A stretch of 13,737 bases of DNA from Spirochaetaceae bacterium (GTDB taxonomy: Bacteria; Spirochaetota; Spirochaetia; Treponematales; Breznakiellaceae). The stretch spans positions 1 to 13,737 of the forward strand of contig JAITHR010000258.1 in NCBI GenBank assembly GCA_031279895.1. The letters run 5' to 3'. The notes below the pieces were generated by a model, which saw only the letters and a program-made list of their open reading frames with translations, had not been told where the DNA came from and searched no databases. The position numbers and the translations under genes were made by a program. Each line of letters opens with the position of its first letter. Positions within the stretch are counted from its first letter, which is position 1. Of the stretch, positions 1-6,475 are shown one piece after another.

Positions 1-2439
1 ATCGAAGAGCTGCGCCCGCTCGATCTCGTCTTTCAGTCTCGCCACCGTCGCGTTGAGGATTTCCTGCTTTTCCTTGGCGGCTTTATACTCGGCGTTCTCG
101 CGCAAATCCCCCAGAGACAGGGCGAAGGCGATTTCCCGCGAGTTTGCCGGCACGTCCTCTTCCATGATGCGGGAGAGCTGGCGCTTTTTTTCTTCGTACT
201 TGGCGGCGGTAACCATAAGCCCCCGTGTGGAGGTTATCTTTTCCACGTCCCCGAAGAACCGGAAGTCCGGGTATTTGTCGAGGATACGCCCCCGCAGGTT
301 GAGTTTGTCCGTGGGGTCCAGGTCCTTGACGTCGTTTATGAAGGTATAGAGCCGGATGATGCTGTCGTAGTCCGCGTCGCCGATATACCGGTTGAGAACC
401 TCCTCCTTAAAAAGAACCGTATAGACCTGCCGGTTGATTTTCCGGTTCTCCGCGGTATCCCGATGGTTTTCTATCTCCCGAAAGGTAATGTCCATGATAT
501 GGATAAGGGTGATGAGCTGTTTCTCATAGGGGATGTCCGCCTGCTTAAACCACTCCTCCTCCTGGCTGTTCTTAAAGAACCAGACCACCGCCTCCCGGTA
601 ATCCCGATAGTTTTCAAAGCAGTGGACCGTCATGGCCGCGAGTTTCTGCTCATGCCCCGCGGCCTTAAGCGCGTGAACCATGGAATTAAACAGCGCCGAG
701 GGAAAGAGCTTGATATAGACGTCCGGCCAGTCGGGAATACAGAGCTTGATATGGGAAAGGAACTCCTCCCGCAGTTTGGCGTCTTTGAGATGGGAGAACA
801 TCACGGGTATATCCTCGATAGCGCCGAATATCTCCGGGAAGGCGCTTTCAGGGACGCCCCCCAGATGGGGAAACTGTCCGGCCAAATCCTTTACGAGGAG
901 GTAGGAGGCGACGACCTGCTCGTTGGCCTGACTAAAGGAGCGCAGGTATCCGGTGAAATACGAGAACATTTCGTTAAAGTATTCGGAGTCCGGTTCGGCG
1001 TCCTTTCGGGAGGCGTAGTTTCGTATGGTCATAACCCGATCAAAGAAGTTCCGCTGGGCCTTGAACTCGTTAAAGAGCTTCTCCTCGATGCTGATGCCCC
1101 TTTCCCGCACCGTAAAGATGTCGATGTTTTCAGGGCTGACTCCGAAGGAGGGGTCGGACTTGAGGAGGTCCCTGGCTTTGGCGCTCCAGGACGTCCACTC
1201 TCCGACGGAAAGCACCGACGGCACGAACTCGGTCTTTATCCGTTTAAGATCGCAGGAATTGCCGAAACTCCGTATCACGGTCTTTAAGGCCCAGTCGTTC
1301 TCGTTTTTTATCTTGGTATAGAGCTTTTCTTTTTTCCAGGTGGCTTTCAGCACCCAGATATGGTCTTTCGGGAGGGTCTGCAAGGCGTTGACCGCCATTT
1401 TAAGCGACATGGCGTGTCCCCGGTGCTTGGCGAAATCAATAACGATGTCGTCCCCCTGCACGTCGGCTATCCGTCCCACCCCCCATGTCCTATGGTAGAC
1501 GAAGTTTCCCCGGTCAAAGGCGATATGTTTCTCGAAGTCCGTTATGGCTTTCTGGATATTCCGCCACGACTGGGCAAGGTTGGAAACCCGAATATACTCG
1601 TCAAGCTGGCTGTGTCCCGCGTATTTCGCTTTGAAACATTCGATAATCTCCCGTCTGGCGTGGCCGTCCTTCTCGTCGTACTGAAGGATGATTTTAAGGA
1701 GGGAGATGGCGGTGTCAACGTCCCCGCGTTTCTTACACGCCCCGCACAACTGGTGGAGGAGCGCCACGGCCTTGTCCTCGCTGATATTCTTGGCGACTTT
1801 CCTTTCCAGATGGAGAAAGAAATCGATGTCCTCCGGGCAGTATTCAAGCAGCTTCTCCCAGATCTCCTTTACGCTGCCGAAGATACGTTTGTTGATATAC
1901 CGGTGGAGCGCCTTCTTGTAATACTCGACGGCAGTGTCCGTGGCGCCCTCTTTCTCAAAATGCTCGGCCAGGGATTTCGTTATATCCGCTTCCTCAAGGT
2001 CAACCCGCACGAGCCGTTCCCACACGCCGAAGATCTCCTCTTCCTCGTGATCGTTTTTATAACATTCCGCCAGGGTACGCAGGGCGAACTTCGATTCCCC
2101 GCAGTCGAGTATCCGCTCGCAGAGGTAGCGCACAATGTTCCACTTGTGGTTGTCTACAAAGATGGCCGCCAGGCTCATCAGCGCCGAGTCGTCTATGATG
2201 CGGCGGGAGAGGGCGATCATTCCCGAAAGATACAGCGCGATGATGCTGTTCTTCGTGTGAATAAGATGGTCGTCGCAGTTTTTCTTTAACTCGTCCGCCA
2301 CGGATCGGTCTTCCATAGCTTCTTTCAGGATAAGGTCCAGCTCTTTAAACTGGTTGGTCGAATAATTACTAAGGGCGGCTCTGGTCCATTTTTCCTCGTT
2401 TAGCCGTTCCTGTACGTCTTTCAGGAGAGCTTCAGACAT
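1..2439 (-). CDS. greA: Transcription elongation factor GreA with a giant N-terminal extension (3' end outside window)
   Basis: I translated the minus strand from ATG at 2439; it is one unbroken frame of 813 codons to the window edge, with no stop. A clear Shine-Dalgarno, GAGGAG, lies 6 nt upstream of the ATG. The last ~65 residues are the GreA coiled-coil: GDLRENAEY at residues 777-785 matches the family tip, with the two acidic residues (D778, E781) that protrude into the RNA polymerase secondary channel and promote cleavage of backtracked RNA. The globular GreA C-domain, about 90 residues, should lie beyond the left edge. Ordinary GreA is about 160 residues; here ~750 residues precede it. 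That region is helical and repeat-like (for example KALHRYINK, HLERKVAKN), consistent with TPR/HEAT-type helices. A segment at residues 314-353 (YHRTWGVGRI ... RGHAMSLKMA) resembles a CarD/RID-type polymerase-binding fold. Long GreA is known in treponemes. It lies 120 bp downstream of the TPR gene and is probably cotranscribed with it. Confidence 0.93.
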   Translation of the reverse strand, partial: MSEALLKDVQERLNEEKWTRAALSNYSTNQFKELDLILKEAMEDRSVADELKKNCDDHLIHTKNSIIALYLSGMIALSRRIIDDSALMSLAAIFVDNHKWNIVRYLCERILDCGESKFALRTLAECYKNDHEEEEIFGVWERLVRVDLEEADITKSLAEHFEKEGATDTAVEYYKKALHRYINKRIFGSVKEIWEKLLEYCPEDIDFFLHLERKVAKNISEDKAVALLHQLCGACKKRGDVDTAISLLKIILQYDEKDGHARREIIECFKAKYAGHSQLDEYIRVSNLAQSWRNIQKAITDFEKHIAFDRGNFVYHRTWGVGRIADVQGDDIVIDFAKHRGHAMSLKMAVNALQTLPKDHIWVLKATWKKEKLYTKIKNENDWALKTVIRSFGNSCDLKRIKTEFVPSVLSVGEWTSWSAKARDLLKSDPSFGVSPENIDIFTVRERGISIEEKLFNEFKAQRNFFDRVMTIRNYASRKDAEPDSEYFNEMFSYFTGYLRSFSQANEQVVASYLLVKDLAGQFPHLGGVPESAFPEIFGAIEDIPVMFSHLKDAKLREEFLSHIKLCIPDWPDVYIKLFPSALFNSMVHALKAAGHEQKLAAMTVHCFENYRDYREAVVWFFKNSQEEEWFKQADIPYEKQLITLIHIMDITFREIENHRDTAENRKINRQVYTVLFKEEVLNRYIGDADYDSIIRLYTFINDVKDLDPTDKLNLRGRILDKYPDFRFFGDVEKITSTRGLMVTAAKYEEKKRQLSRIMEEDVPANSREIAFALSLGDLRENAEYKAAKEKQEILNATVARLKDEIERAQLFD

Positions 2440-2518
2440 TTCATACTCCTCGTCTTAACACACACAGCCTTGTCCGCACGCGCACCGGTGGAAAAAGCGG
2501 AGAAAGCGCGGGGGCTGT

Positions 2519-2550
2519 AAAAAAGATTTTTGACACACGGCTTGCGTGCG
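2519..2550 (-). terminator. Weak terminator or attenuator-like hairpin between the TPR gene and greA
   Basis: On the minus strand, 10 nt after the TPR stop, CGCACG pairs with CGTGTG (one G-U) around a 5-nt loop. A run of six T follows only after a 9-nt gap, which is too far for a classic intrinsic terminator. It may give partial termination or 3'-end protection. A second 8-bp inverted repeat, GCGTGCGG (2544-2551) with CCGCACGC (2474-2481), spans the same gap. I see no convincing promoter for greA in this gap. Confidence 0.25.
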
Positions 2551-2559
2551 GCGCGAATG

Positions 2560-3498
2560 TTAGTTTCTGTACCGTTCATAGATAACCGGATCGATAATTT
2601 TAATTTTGAGCATAGTCTCCTCAACCTGGCTCAGGTCCTCTTGCAGGTTCTCGTAGTGGTCGATTAACCAGAAATACCGGTTGAGAAGCCGGGGTCTGAG
2701 GAGCGCCGCGTTTTCCGGGTGGGCGCGTATTTCGGTTTCGAGGGTAAAGATCGATTGTTTCAACCTGCCGAGCTCCGTGGGTTTAAGCTCCCGTTTCACC
2801 GAGAACACCCCAAGCAGGCACCCGTAAATAGGCATCCATTCCGCCAGAGCCGGCCCCTCGTATCCCAATTCCCGAACCCTGTCCCGCAGGCGCTTGATAA
2901 GTTCGGATTCCATGGCCCGAAGGTCAACGCCCTGGGGATCAACGAAAAACGCTTCCCGAAACAGCACTTTGGCCACTCTCGTCTCTTCCAGCATAGCGTT
3001 GACATCCGCCAGTTCCGACAGGGTTTCCCCGTCTTCCCGCTTGAACCGGATGGCCTGCTCCAGATACTTGAGCGCCAGTTCGTAGTTTCCCACGCCCTTA
3101 TAACAGCGCCCCACCTGTAAAAGCAGCCCCGGATCGTGCTGGTTCGCCCCGTCGCCCAGTACGTCCTGAAAAGAATCAAGGACAAACGAAAAGACAAACC
3201 CCCGCAGCGCGTACTGGCACGGGTCGTAAGCCTCCCCGATACGGTCAAGAAAGGTATAGAAGGATTTCCACTGGGAGAGGATAAAGCCCCCTTTGTCATA
3301 GGGATCGTGGAACTCTGGAAGCCGTTTTATCCGGTCAAGCCACCAGTTAAGGCATTTTAAGGCATAGACCACCTCCGGGTGTTCAAAATCAATGGCAAGG
3401 GCCTCTTCCAGAAGCTTTGTGGCCGAAACCGCGTCTGCGGCTTTTAAACTGTCATAGGCTTTCTGAATAAGCCCTTGTACCGTTGTTTCCGTGTTCAT
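2560..3498 (-). CDS. Tetratricopeptide-repeat protein of unknown function
   Basis: 312-residue soluble protein with no signal peptide or membrane segment. TPR-like helix pairs are visible at residues ~8-50 (AYDSLKAADAVSATKLLEEAL) and ~122-190 (GRCYKGVGNYELALKYLEQAI, then LSELADVNAML). The G-x-Y-x-x-A-x-x-x-[YL]-x-x-A-[IL] pattern is clear in the second pair. The rest is helical and charged. TPR proteins act as protein-interaction scaffolds; the partner cannot be read from sequence. It is the first gene of a probable two-gene unit with greA, whose N-terminal extension also looks repeat-helical, so a joint role around RNA polymerase is possible but is inference only. The ATG at 3498 is the only sensible start. 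It has no obvious Shine-Dalgarno but sits 28 nt after a perfect -10 box. A TAA stop ends it. Confidence 0.85.
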   Translation of the reverse strand: MNTETTVQGLIQKAYDSLKAADAVSATKLLEEALAIDFEHPEVVYALKCLNWWLDRIKRLPEFHDPYDKGGFILSQWKSFYTFLDRIGEAYDPCQYALRGFVFSFVLDSFQDVLGDGANQHDPGLLLQVGRCYKGVGNYELALKYLEQAIRFKREDGETLSELADVNAMLEETRVAKVLFREAFFVDPQGVDLRAMESELIKRLRDRVRELGYEGPALAEWMPIYGCLLGVFSVKRELKPTELGRLKQSIFTLETEIRAHPENAALLRPRLLNRYFWLIDHYENLQEDLSQVEETMLKIKIIDPVIYERYRN

Positions 3499-3526
3499 GG
3501 TTATTTGTCAGATACGATGATTTCGC

Positions 3527-3554
3527 ATTATACCAGATTTACAACCTTTTGCAA
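3527..3554 (-). promoter_or_regulatory. Sigma-70-type promoter for the TPR gene-greA unit
   Basis: Read on the minus strand: -35 TTGCAA (3554-3549), 16-bp spacer, perfect -10 TATAAT (3532-3527). Transcription would start near 3520, giving a ~22-nt leader before ATG 3498. The -35 box ends three bases from the first hairpin of the adjacent repeat block (3557-3569), so the repeats stop just short of the promoter. Confidence 0.72.
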
Positions 3555-3556
3555 TA

Positions 3557-4162
3557 CCGCCTCCGGCGGTTTCAAACAGCGTCCCGATACCGCGGCAAAC
3601 TACGCGGCGCCCGCTGTGAGCCGCTTCGCAGGACGCTTATGGAACAGCCGGAGGCTGCCGCGCACAACAACGCGGCGCTTCCAAACCGCCGCCGGTTGCG
3701 CGAGAGCGTAGCCGCGCCTAATTAGTAACAAGCCACCTAACCGGACACGGTGTTGCACCTCTTTGAAACAACAGGCGGCCATGTTTGAAACAGCCGGAGG
3801 CTGCGCGAAGCGGAGCCGCGCCTGAGCAGTAGCCAGCCCCCTAACCGGACACGGTGTTGCACCATTAAGAAACAACAGTGTTTGAAACAGCCGGAGGCTG
3901 CCGCGGCAAACTATGCGGCGCCCGCTGTGAGCCGCTTCGCAGGACGCTTATGGAACAGCCGCCGGCTGCGCGAAGCGGAGCCGCGCCTAATTAGTAACAA
4001 GCCACCTAACCGGACACGGTGTTGCACCATTAAGAAACAACAGTGTTTGAAACAGCCGGAGGCTGCGCGAAGCGGAGCCGCGCCTGGGTAGCAGCCAGCC
4101 CCCTAAACGGACACGGTGTTGCACCATTAAGAAACAACAGTGTTTGAAACAGCCGGAGGCCG
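3557..4162 (+). repeat. Block of interspersed repeat elements with 97-bp tandem copies
   Basis: No gene is supported here. The block is built from a few modules. One, containing GTTTGAAACAGCCGGAGGCTG-type ends, starts at 3783, 3880, 4045 and 4142. The spacings are 97, 165 and 97 bp; the 165-bp unit is the 97-bp unit plus a 68-bp module that also occurs near 3590-3657 (CGGCAAACTA, CCGCTGTGAGCC). The core CCGGACACGGTGTTGCAC appears at 3741, 3845 and 4010, and with a one-base change at ~4107. Each module junction carries a 13-nt hairpin, such as CAGCC-GGA-GGCTG at 3645, 3791, 3888 and 4053, CAGCC-GCC-GGCTG at 3956 and CCGCC-TCC-GGCGG at 3557. Small ORFs through the block are copies of the repeat, lack ribosome sites and look non-coding. 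The block ends 1-2 bp from the stop codon of the next gene. No transposase is encoded. Confidence 0.9.
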
Positions 4163-4163
4163 G

Positions 4164-4934
4164 TTAGTCTTTCCAGGGGAAGATGAGGTTTTTTAGGGAA
4201 CGCCTGCCGACCCGCTCCCGCTCTTCGGCGAGCAGCGCGTCCCAGGGTATCCGGCGCCGGTTCGAGCCGGGGTTGGCTTCAAGCCAGTCGTACTTAAGAA
4301 GCCGGAGCCGCAGCGCCTCGTCAAGGTAGAGGAGAACCCCCGCGGGACCGGGAAAAAGCAGCGCCGTGAATACCGAAAGACCCAGGATGATAACGCAGGA
4401 GAGAAAAGAAAAGATGCAGAAGAGCGGGTTGTCAAAAAAAATAAGGAAACATTTCCCGATAATCTTGAAAACAGTGCGGTTCAGCCTCGCGCATACCGGA
4501 AGGAAAAACTGAAAAGAAAGGACGCCCACCGCGGTAAGCCAGAAAACAGTCGCCGCCAGTAAAAGGCCGGTCAGCGAAATCATACTCACATAGAAGCGGA
4601 TAGCCAGCATAACAAGCATAAGGAGGCATACCCCCCCGGCCATACCAAGCCCCGCGAGGCAGGCCGGCTTTACGCGGGTAAGAAAATCCCGAAACTCGAA
4701 GGAGCCGCAATCGGATACCGCTGTAAGAGAAAACGCCGCCATCGCAAGGTAGATGAGGCACCATACAATACCGATACCTAAAACGGCGAGGGAAAGCGCC
4801 GGCACGGATTCCAGGAGCTGCGGGACAAAGAGCGGAATAGCGGTGGACGCTATGAATCCCAGATTGATAAGAGCGATCCTGAACAAATTATCCCAGAGAT
4901 CAAAAAAAGTCTTTTTTACAAGAAATCCAATCAT
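4164..4934 (-). CDS. Conserved treponemal polytopic membrane protein (YesL/DUF624-like, function unknown)
   Basis: 256 residues from ATG 4934. There are about five to six hydrophobic segments, roughly at residues 17-40, 47-74, 92-112, 120-147 and 168-198, the last long enough for one or two passes. It is an inner-membrane protein with no catalytic motif I can recognise. The N-terminus MIGFLVKKTFFDLWDN and the C-terminal tail with RRIPWDALLAEERERVG followed by SLKNLIFPWKD look like a treponemal family I recall. The link to YesL/DUF624 is an impression from topology, not a demonstrated match. Start choice: an in-frame GTG at 4970 adds 12 residues and has GGAGG 7 nt upstream, but that GGAGG is part of a repeat hairpin. 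ATG 4934 begins the recognisable sequence and sits 6 nt after a -10-like TATAGT, which would make the mRNA leaderless. The longer form cannot be excluded. Inverted copies of the interspersed repeat flank the gene on both sides. Confidence 0.82.
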   Translation of the reverse strand: MIGFLVKKTFFDLWDNLFRIALINLGFIASTAIPLFVPQLLESVPALSLAVLGIGIVWCLIYLAMAAFSLTAVSDCGSFEFRDFLTRVKPACLAGLGMAGGVCLLMLVMLAIRFYVSMISLTGLLLAATVFWLTAVGVLSFQFFLPVCARLNRTVFKIIGKCFLIFFDNPLFCIFSFLSCVIILGLSVFTALLFPGPAGVLLYLDEALRLRLLKYDWLEANPGSNRRRIPWDALLAEERERVGRRSLKNLIFPWKD

Positions 4935-4940
4935 GTCCCC

Positions 4941-4969
4941 ACTATAATCGGTTCCTTTTATCCCGTCCA
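4941..4969 (-). promoter_or_regulatory. Candidate promoter of the membrane protein gene
   Basis: Minus strand: TGGACG (4969-4964), 17-bp spacer, TATAGT (4946-4941). The hexamers match consensus at 4/6 and 5/6. The predicted start of transcription falls on or next to ATG 4934. If this promoter is used, the GTG start at 4970 is not on the transcript. Confidence 0.45.
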
Positions 4970-4974
4970 CCGCC

Positions 4975-5219
4975 CAGCCTCCGGCTGTTTAAGCATGGCC
5001 GCCTGTTGTTTCAGAATGGTGCAACACCCTGTCCGTTGGGCGGGCTGGCTACTGCTTAGGCGCGGCTACGCTTCGCGCAACGGCGGGCGGTTTGGGAGCC
5101 GTGCGTTGTTGTGCGTGGCAGCCTCCGGCTATTTCATAAGCTTTCTGTGCAGTGCGCCGAAGCAGTCAACGACCGGTTACAGACGCTTCGCATGACGCTT
5201 ATGGAACAGCCGGAGGCTG
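4975..5219 (-). repeat. Interspersed repeat element copy, inverted relative to the 3557-4162 block
   Basis: It begins with hairpin CAGCC-TCC-GGCTG (4975-4987). The element core then appears in reverse complement (GTGCAACACCCTGTCCG from 5019), followed by the GC-rich module (GCGCGGCTACGCTTCGCGC) and another hairpin-like junction at 5119-5131. A short forward-oriented fragment (GACGCTTATGGAACAGCC) closes it at 5194-5219. Peptides encoded through it (starting MAACCF) recur in other copies and are repeat by-products. Confidence 0.88.
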
Positions 5220-5301
5220 TAAGGGGGGTTTTGACCCGTAAAACCGTGGTTTCAGCGCGAAATCCCCGGGGAAACACGGTGTTGTTGAGACGTATTTTCA
5301 G

Positions 5302-5427
5302 GGCTACCCGCCGGCGTTTGAAGGCTACCCGCCGGCGTTTGAAGGCTACCCGCCGGCGTTTGGAGTCTACCCGCCGGCGTTTGAAGGCTACCCGCCGGCG
5401 TTTGGAGTCTACCCGCCGGCGTTTGAA
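5302..5427. repeat. Tandem array 1: six 21-bp units
   Basis: Six head-to-tail units of exactly 21 bp, sharing the core ACCCGCCGGCGTTTG. The only variation is at the unit ends (GAAGGC, GGAGTC or GAAGTC). The array ends in a hairpin CCGTC-TCC-GACGG at 5431-5443. The core contains the palindrome CGCCGGCG. The frames read as short heptapeptide repeats (ATRRRLK or LQTPAGS) with no start site of their own. I treat it as non-coding satellite DNA. Confidence 0.93.
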
Positions 5428-5430
5428 GTC

Positions 5431-5605
5431 CCGTCTCCGACGGTTTCAACATGGCCGCCGTCTCCGACGGCTTCAGTATAGCCGCCTGTTGTTTCCGAAT
5501 GGTGCAACACCCTGTCCTTTGGGCGGGCTGGCTGCTGTTAAGGCGCGGCTACGCTCCGCGCAGCCTGTCGCGGTTCGGGAGCCGTGCGTTGTTGTGCGCG
5601 GTAAA
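5431..5605 (-). repeat. Interspersed repeat element copy between arrays 1 and 2
   Basis: Two identical hairpins CCGTC-TCC-GACGG (5431-5443 and 5458-5470) are followed by the element core in reverse orientation (GTGCAACACCCTGTCC from 5502) and its GC-rich module (GGCGCGGCTACGCTCCGC). It has the same orientation as the copy at 4975. The stretch 5606-5674 that follows is unassigned. Confidence 0.85.
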
Positions 5606-5674
5606 GGGATTGTCGTTGTTCGGGGCGCGGTACGCGGGCAGCCTCAAACCAGTCTCCGTCCGCTTTGCCGCGGC

Positions 5675-6135
5675 CATGAATCATTCCAAGGTAAAACTGA
5701 ATCTTTCCGGGACGGAAATGAATCTTTCCAGAGCGGAAATGAATCTTTCCAAGGCGGAAATGAATCTTTCCAAGGCGGAAATGAATCTTTCCAGAGCGGA
5801 AATGAATCTTTCCAAGGCGGAAATGAATCTTTCCAGGACGGAAATGAATCTTTCCAGGGCGGAAATGAATCTTTCCAGGACGGAAATGAATCTTTCCAGG
5901 ACGGAAATGAATCTTTTCAGAGCGGAAATGAATCTTTTCAGGACGGAAATGAATCTTTTCAGGACGGAAATGAATCTTTTCAGAGCGGAAATGAATCTTT
6001 TCAGAGCGGAAATGAATCTTTTCAGGACGGAAATGAATCTTTTCAGAGCGGAAATGAATCTTTTCAGGACGGAAATGAATCTTTCCGGGGCGGAAATGAA
6101 TCTTTCCAGGACGGAAATGAATCTTTCCAAGAGCG
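5675..6135. repeat. Tandem array 2: about 22 units of 21 bp
   Basis: Units keep exact 21-bp phase from 5675 to the last partial unit at 6116, with no insertion or deletion. The first unit is degenerate. The invariant part is GGAAATGAATCTTT. Inside the array, apart from the divergent edge units, variation is confined to one C/T position and a four-base all-purine window (AGAG, AAGG, AGGA, AGGG, GGGG, GGGA). The C/T change to TTTTC forms one contiguous block of eight units (5906-6073), as expected from segmental duplication. GGAAA and TTTCC form a short dyad in each unit. Five of six frames stay open simply because the unit length is a multiple of three and lacks stops, so open frames here (NESFQ, EMNLS or ERFIS repeats) are weak evidence of coding. 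Confidence 0.95.
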
Positions 6136-6214
6136 TTTCGGGGCGTATTGCGGGACGCTTTTTTCTATACGGCTTCCTGCTATGCGGCTCAAAGCCGGAC
6201 TGTCAGCTGAAAGT

Positions 6215-6412
6215 CGTTGTTCGGGCGCTGCGCGGGACGCTTATGAAACAGCCGGAGTCGGCTACGCACAACAACGCGCCGCTTCCAAGCCGCCCGCCGT
6301 TGCGCGAAGCGTAGCCGCGCCTTAACAGCAGCCAGCGAAGTAACCGGACACGGTGTTGCACCACTTTGAAACAACAGGCGGCCCTGCTGAAACCGTCGGA
6401 GACGGCGGCCAT
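6215..6412 (+). repeat. Interspersed repeat element copy upstream of uvrA
   Basis: Forward orientation. GACGCTTATGAAACAGCCGG is followed by the module CGCACAACAACGC, then TTGCGCGAAGCGTAGCCGCG, the core ACCGGACACGGTGTTGCAC (6343-6361), ACAACAGGCGGCC and the hairpin CCGTC-GGA-GACGG (6393-6405). It is one of the more complete copies and faces the two reverse copies at 4975 and 5431. Between array 2 and this copy, 6136-6214 shows nothing I can assign. Confidence 0.87.
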
Positions 6413-6437
6413 GCGGCGCCACCGGCGCCGCCGGCGG

Positions 6438-6466
6438 TTGAAAGAGGGGGGCGGGATTGGTATGCT
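6438..6466 (+). promoter_or_regulatory. Candidate uvrA promoter
   Basis: TTGAAA (6438-6443), 17-bp spacer, TATGCT (6461-6466); matches to consensus are 5/6 and 4/6. Transcription would begin about 6473, only 2-4 nt before ATG 6476. It lies directly downstream of the repeat element. A LexA-type SOS operator is not evident by eye. Confidence 0.45.
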
Positions 6467-6475
6467 GTGCCTGCT

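Noticed and set aside
463..2289. Two long plus-strand ORFs (463-1287, 1360-2289)
   Set aside because: They are antisense to greA, whose minus-strand frame is continuous, carries GreA motifs and has a ribosome site.
3600..3875. Recurring small ORFs with MAACCF... or ATPCPVRGLA-type peptides (also near 4995, 5451, 6189)
   Set aside because: They are translations of the interspersed repeat in several frames and both strands, without ribosome sites, and change frame between copies.
4943..4948. Perfect plus-strand TATAAT
   Set aside because: No -35 box at 16-18 bp; the nearest TTTACA is 22 bp away and nothing supported is transcribed in that direction.
5675..6135. CRISPR array
   Set aside because: The 21-bp units are contiguous with no unique spacers, and there are no cas genes.
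3557..6412. Insertion sequence, transposon or diversity-generating retroelement
   Set aside because: No transposase, reverse transcriptase or template/variable repeat pair is encoded; elements are short and non-coding.
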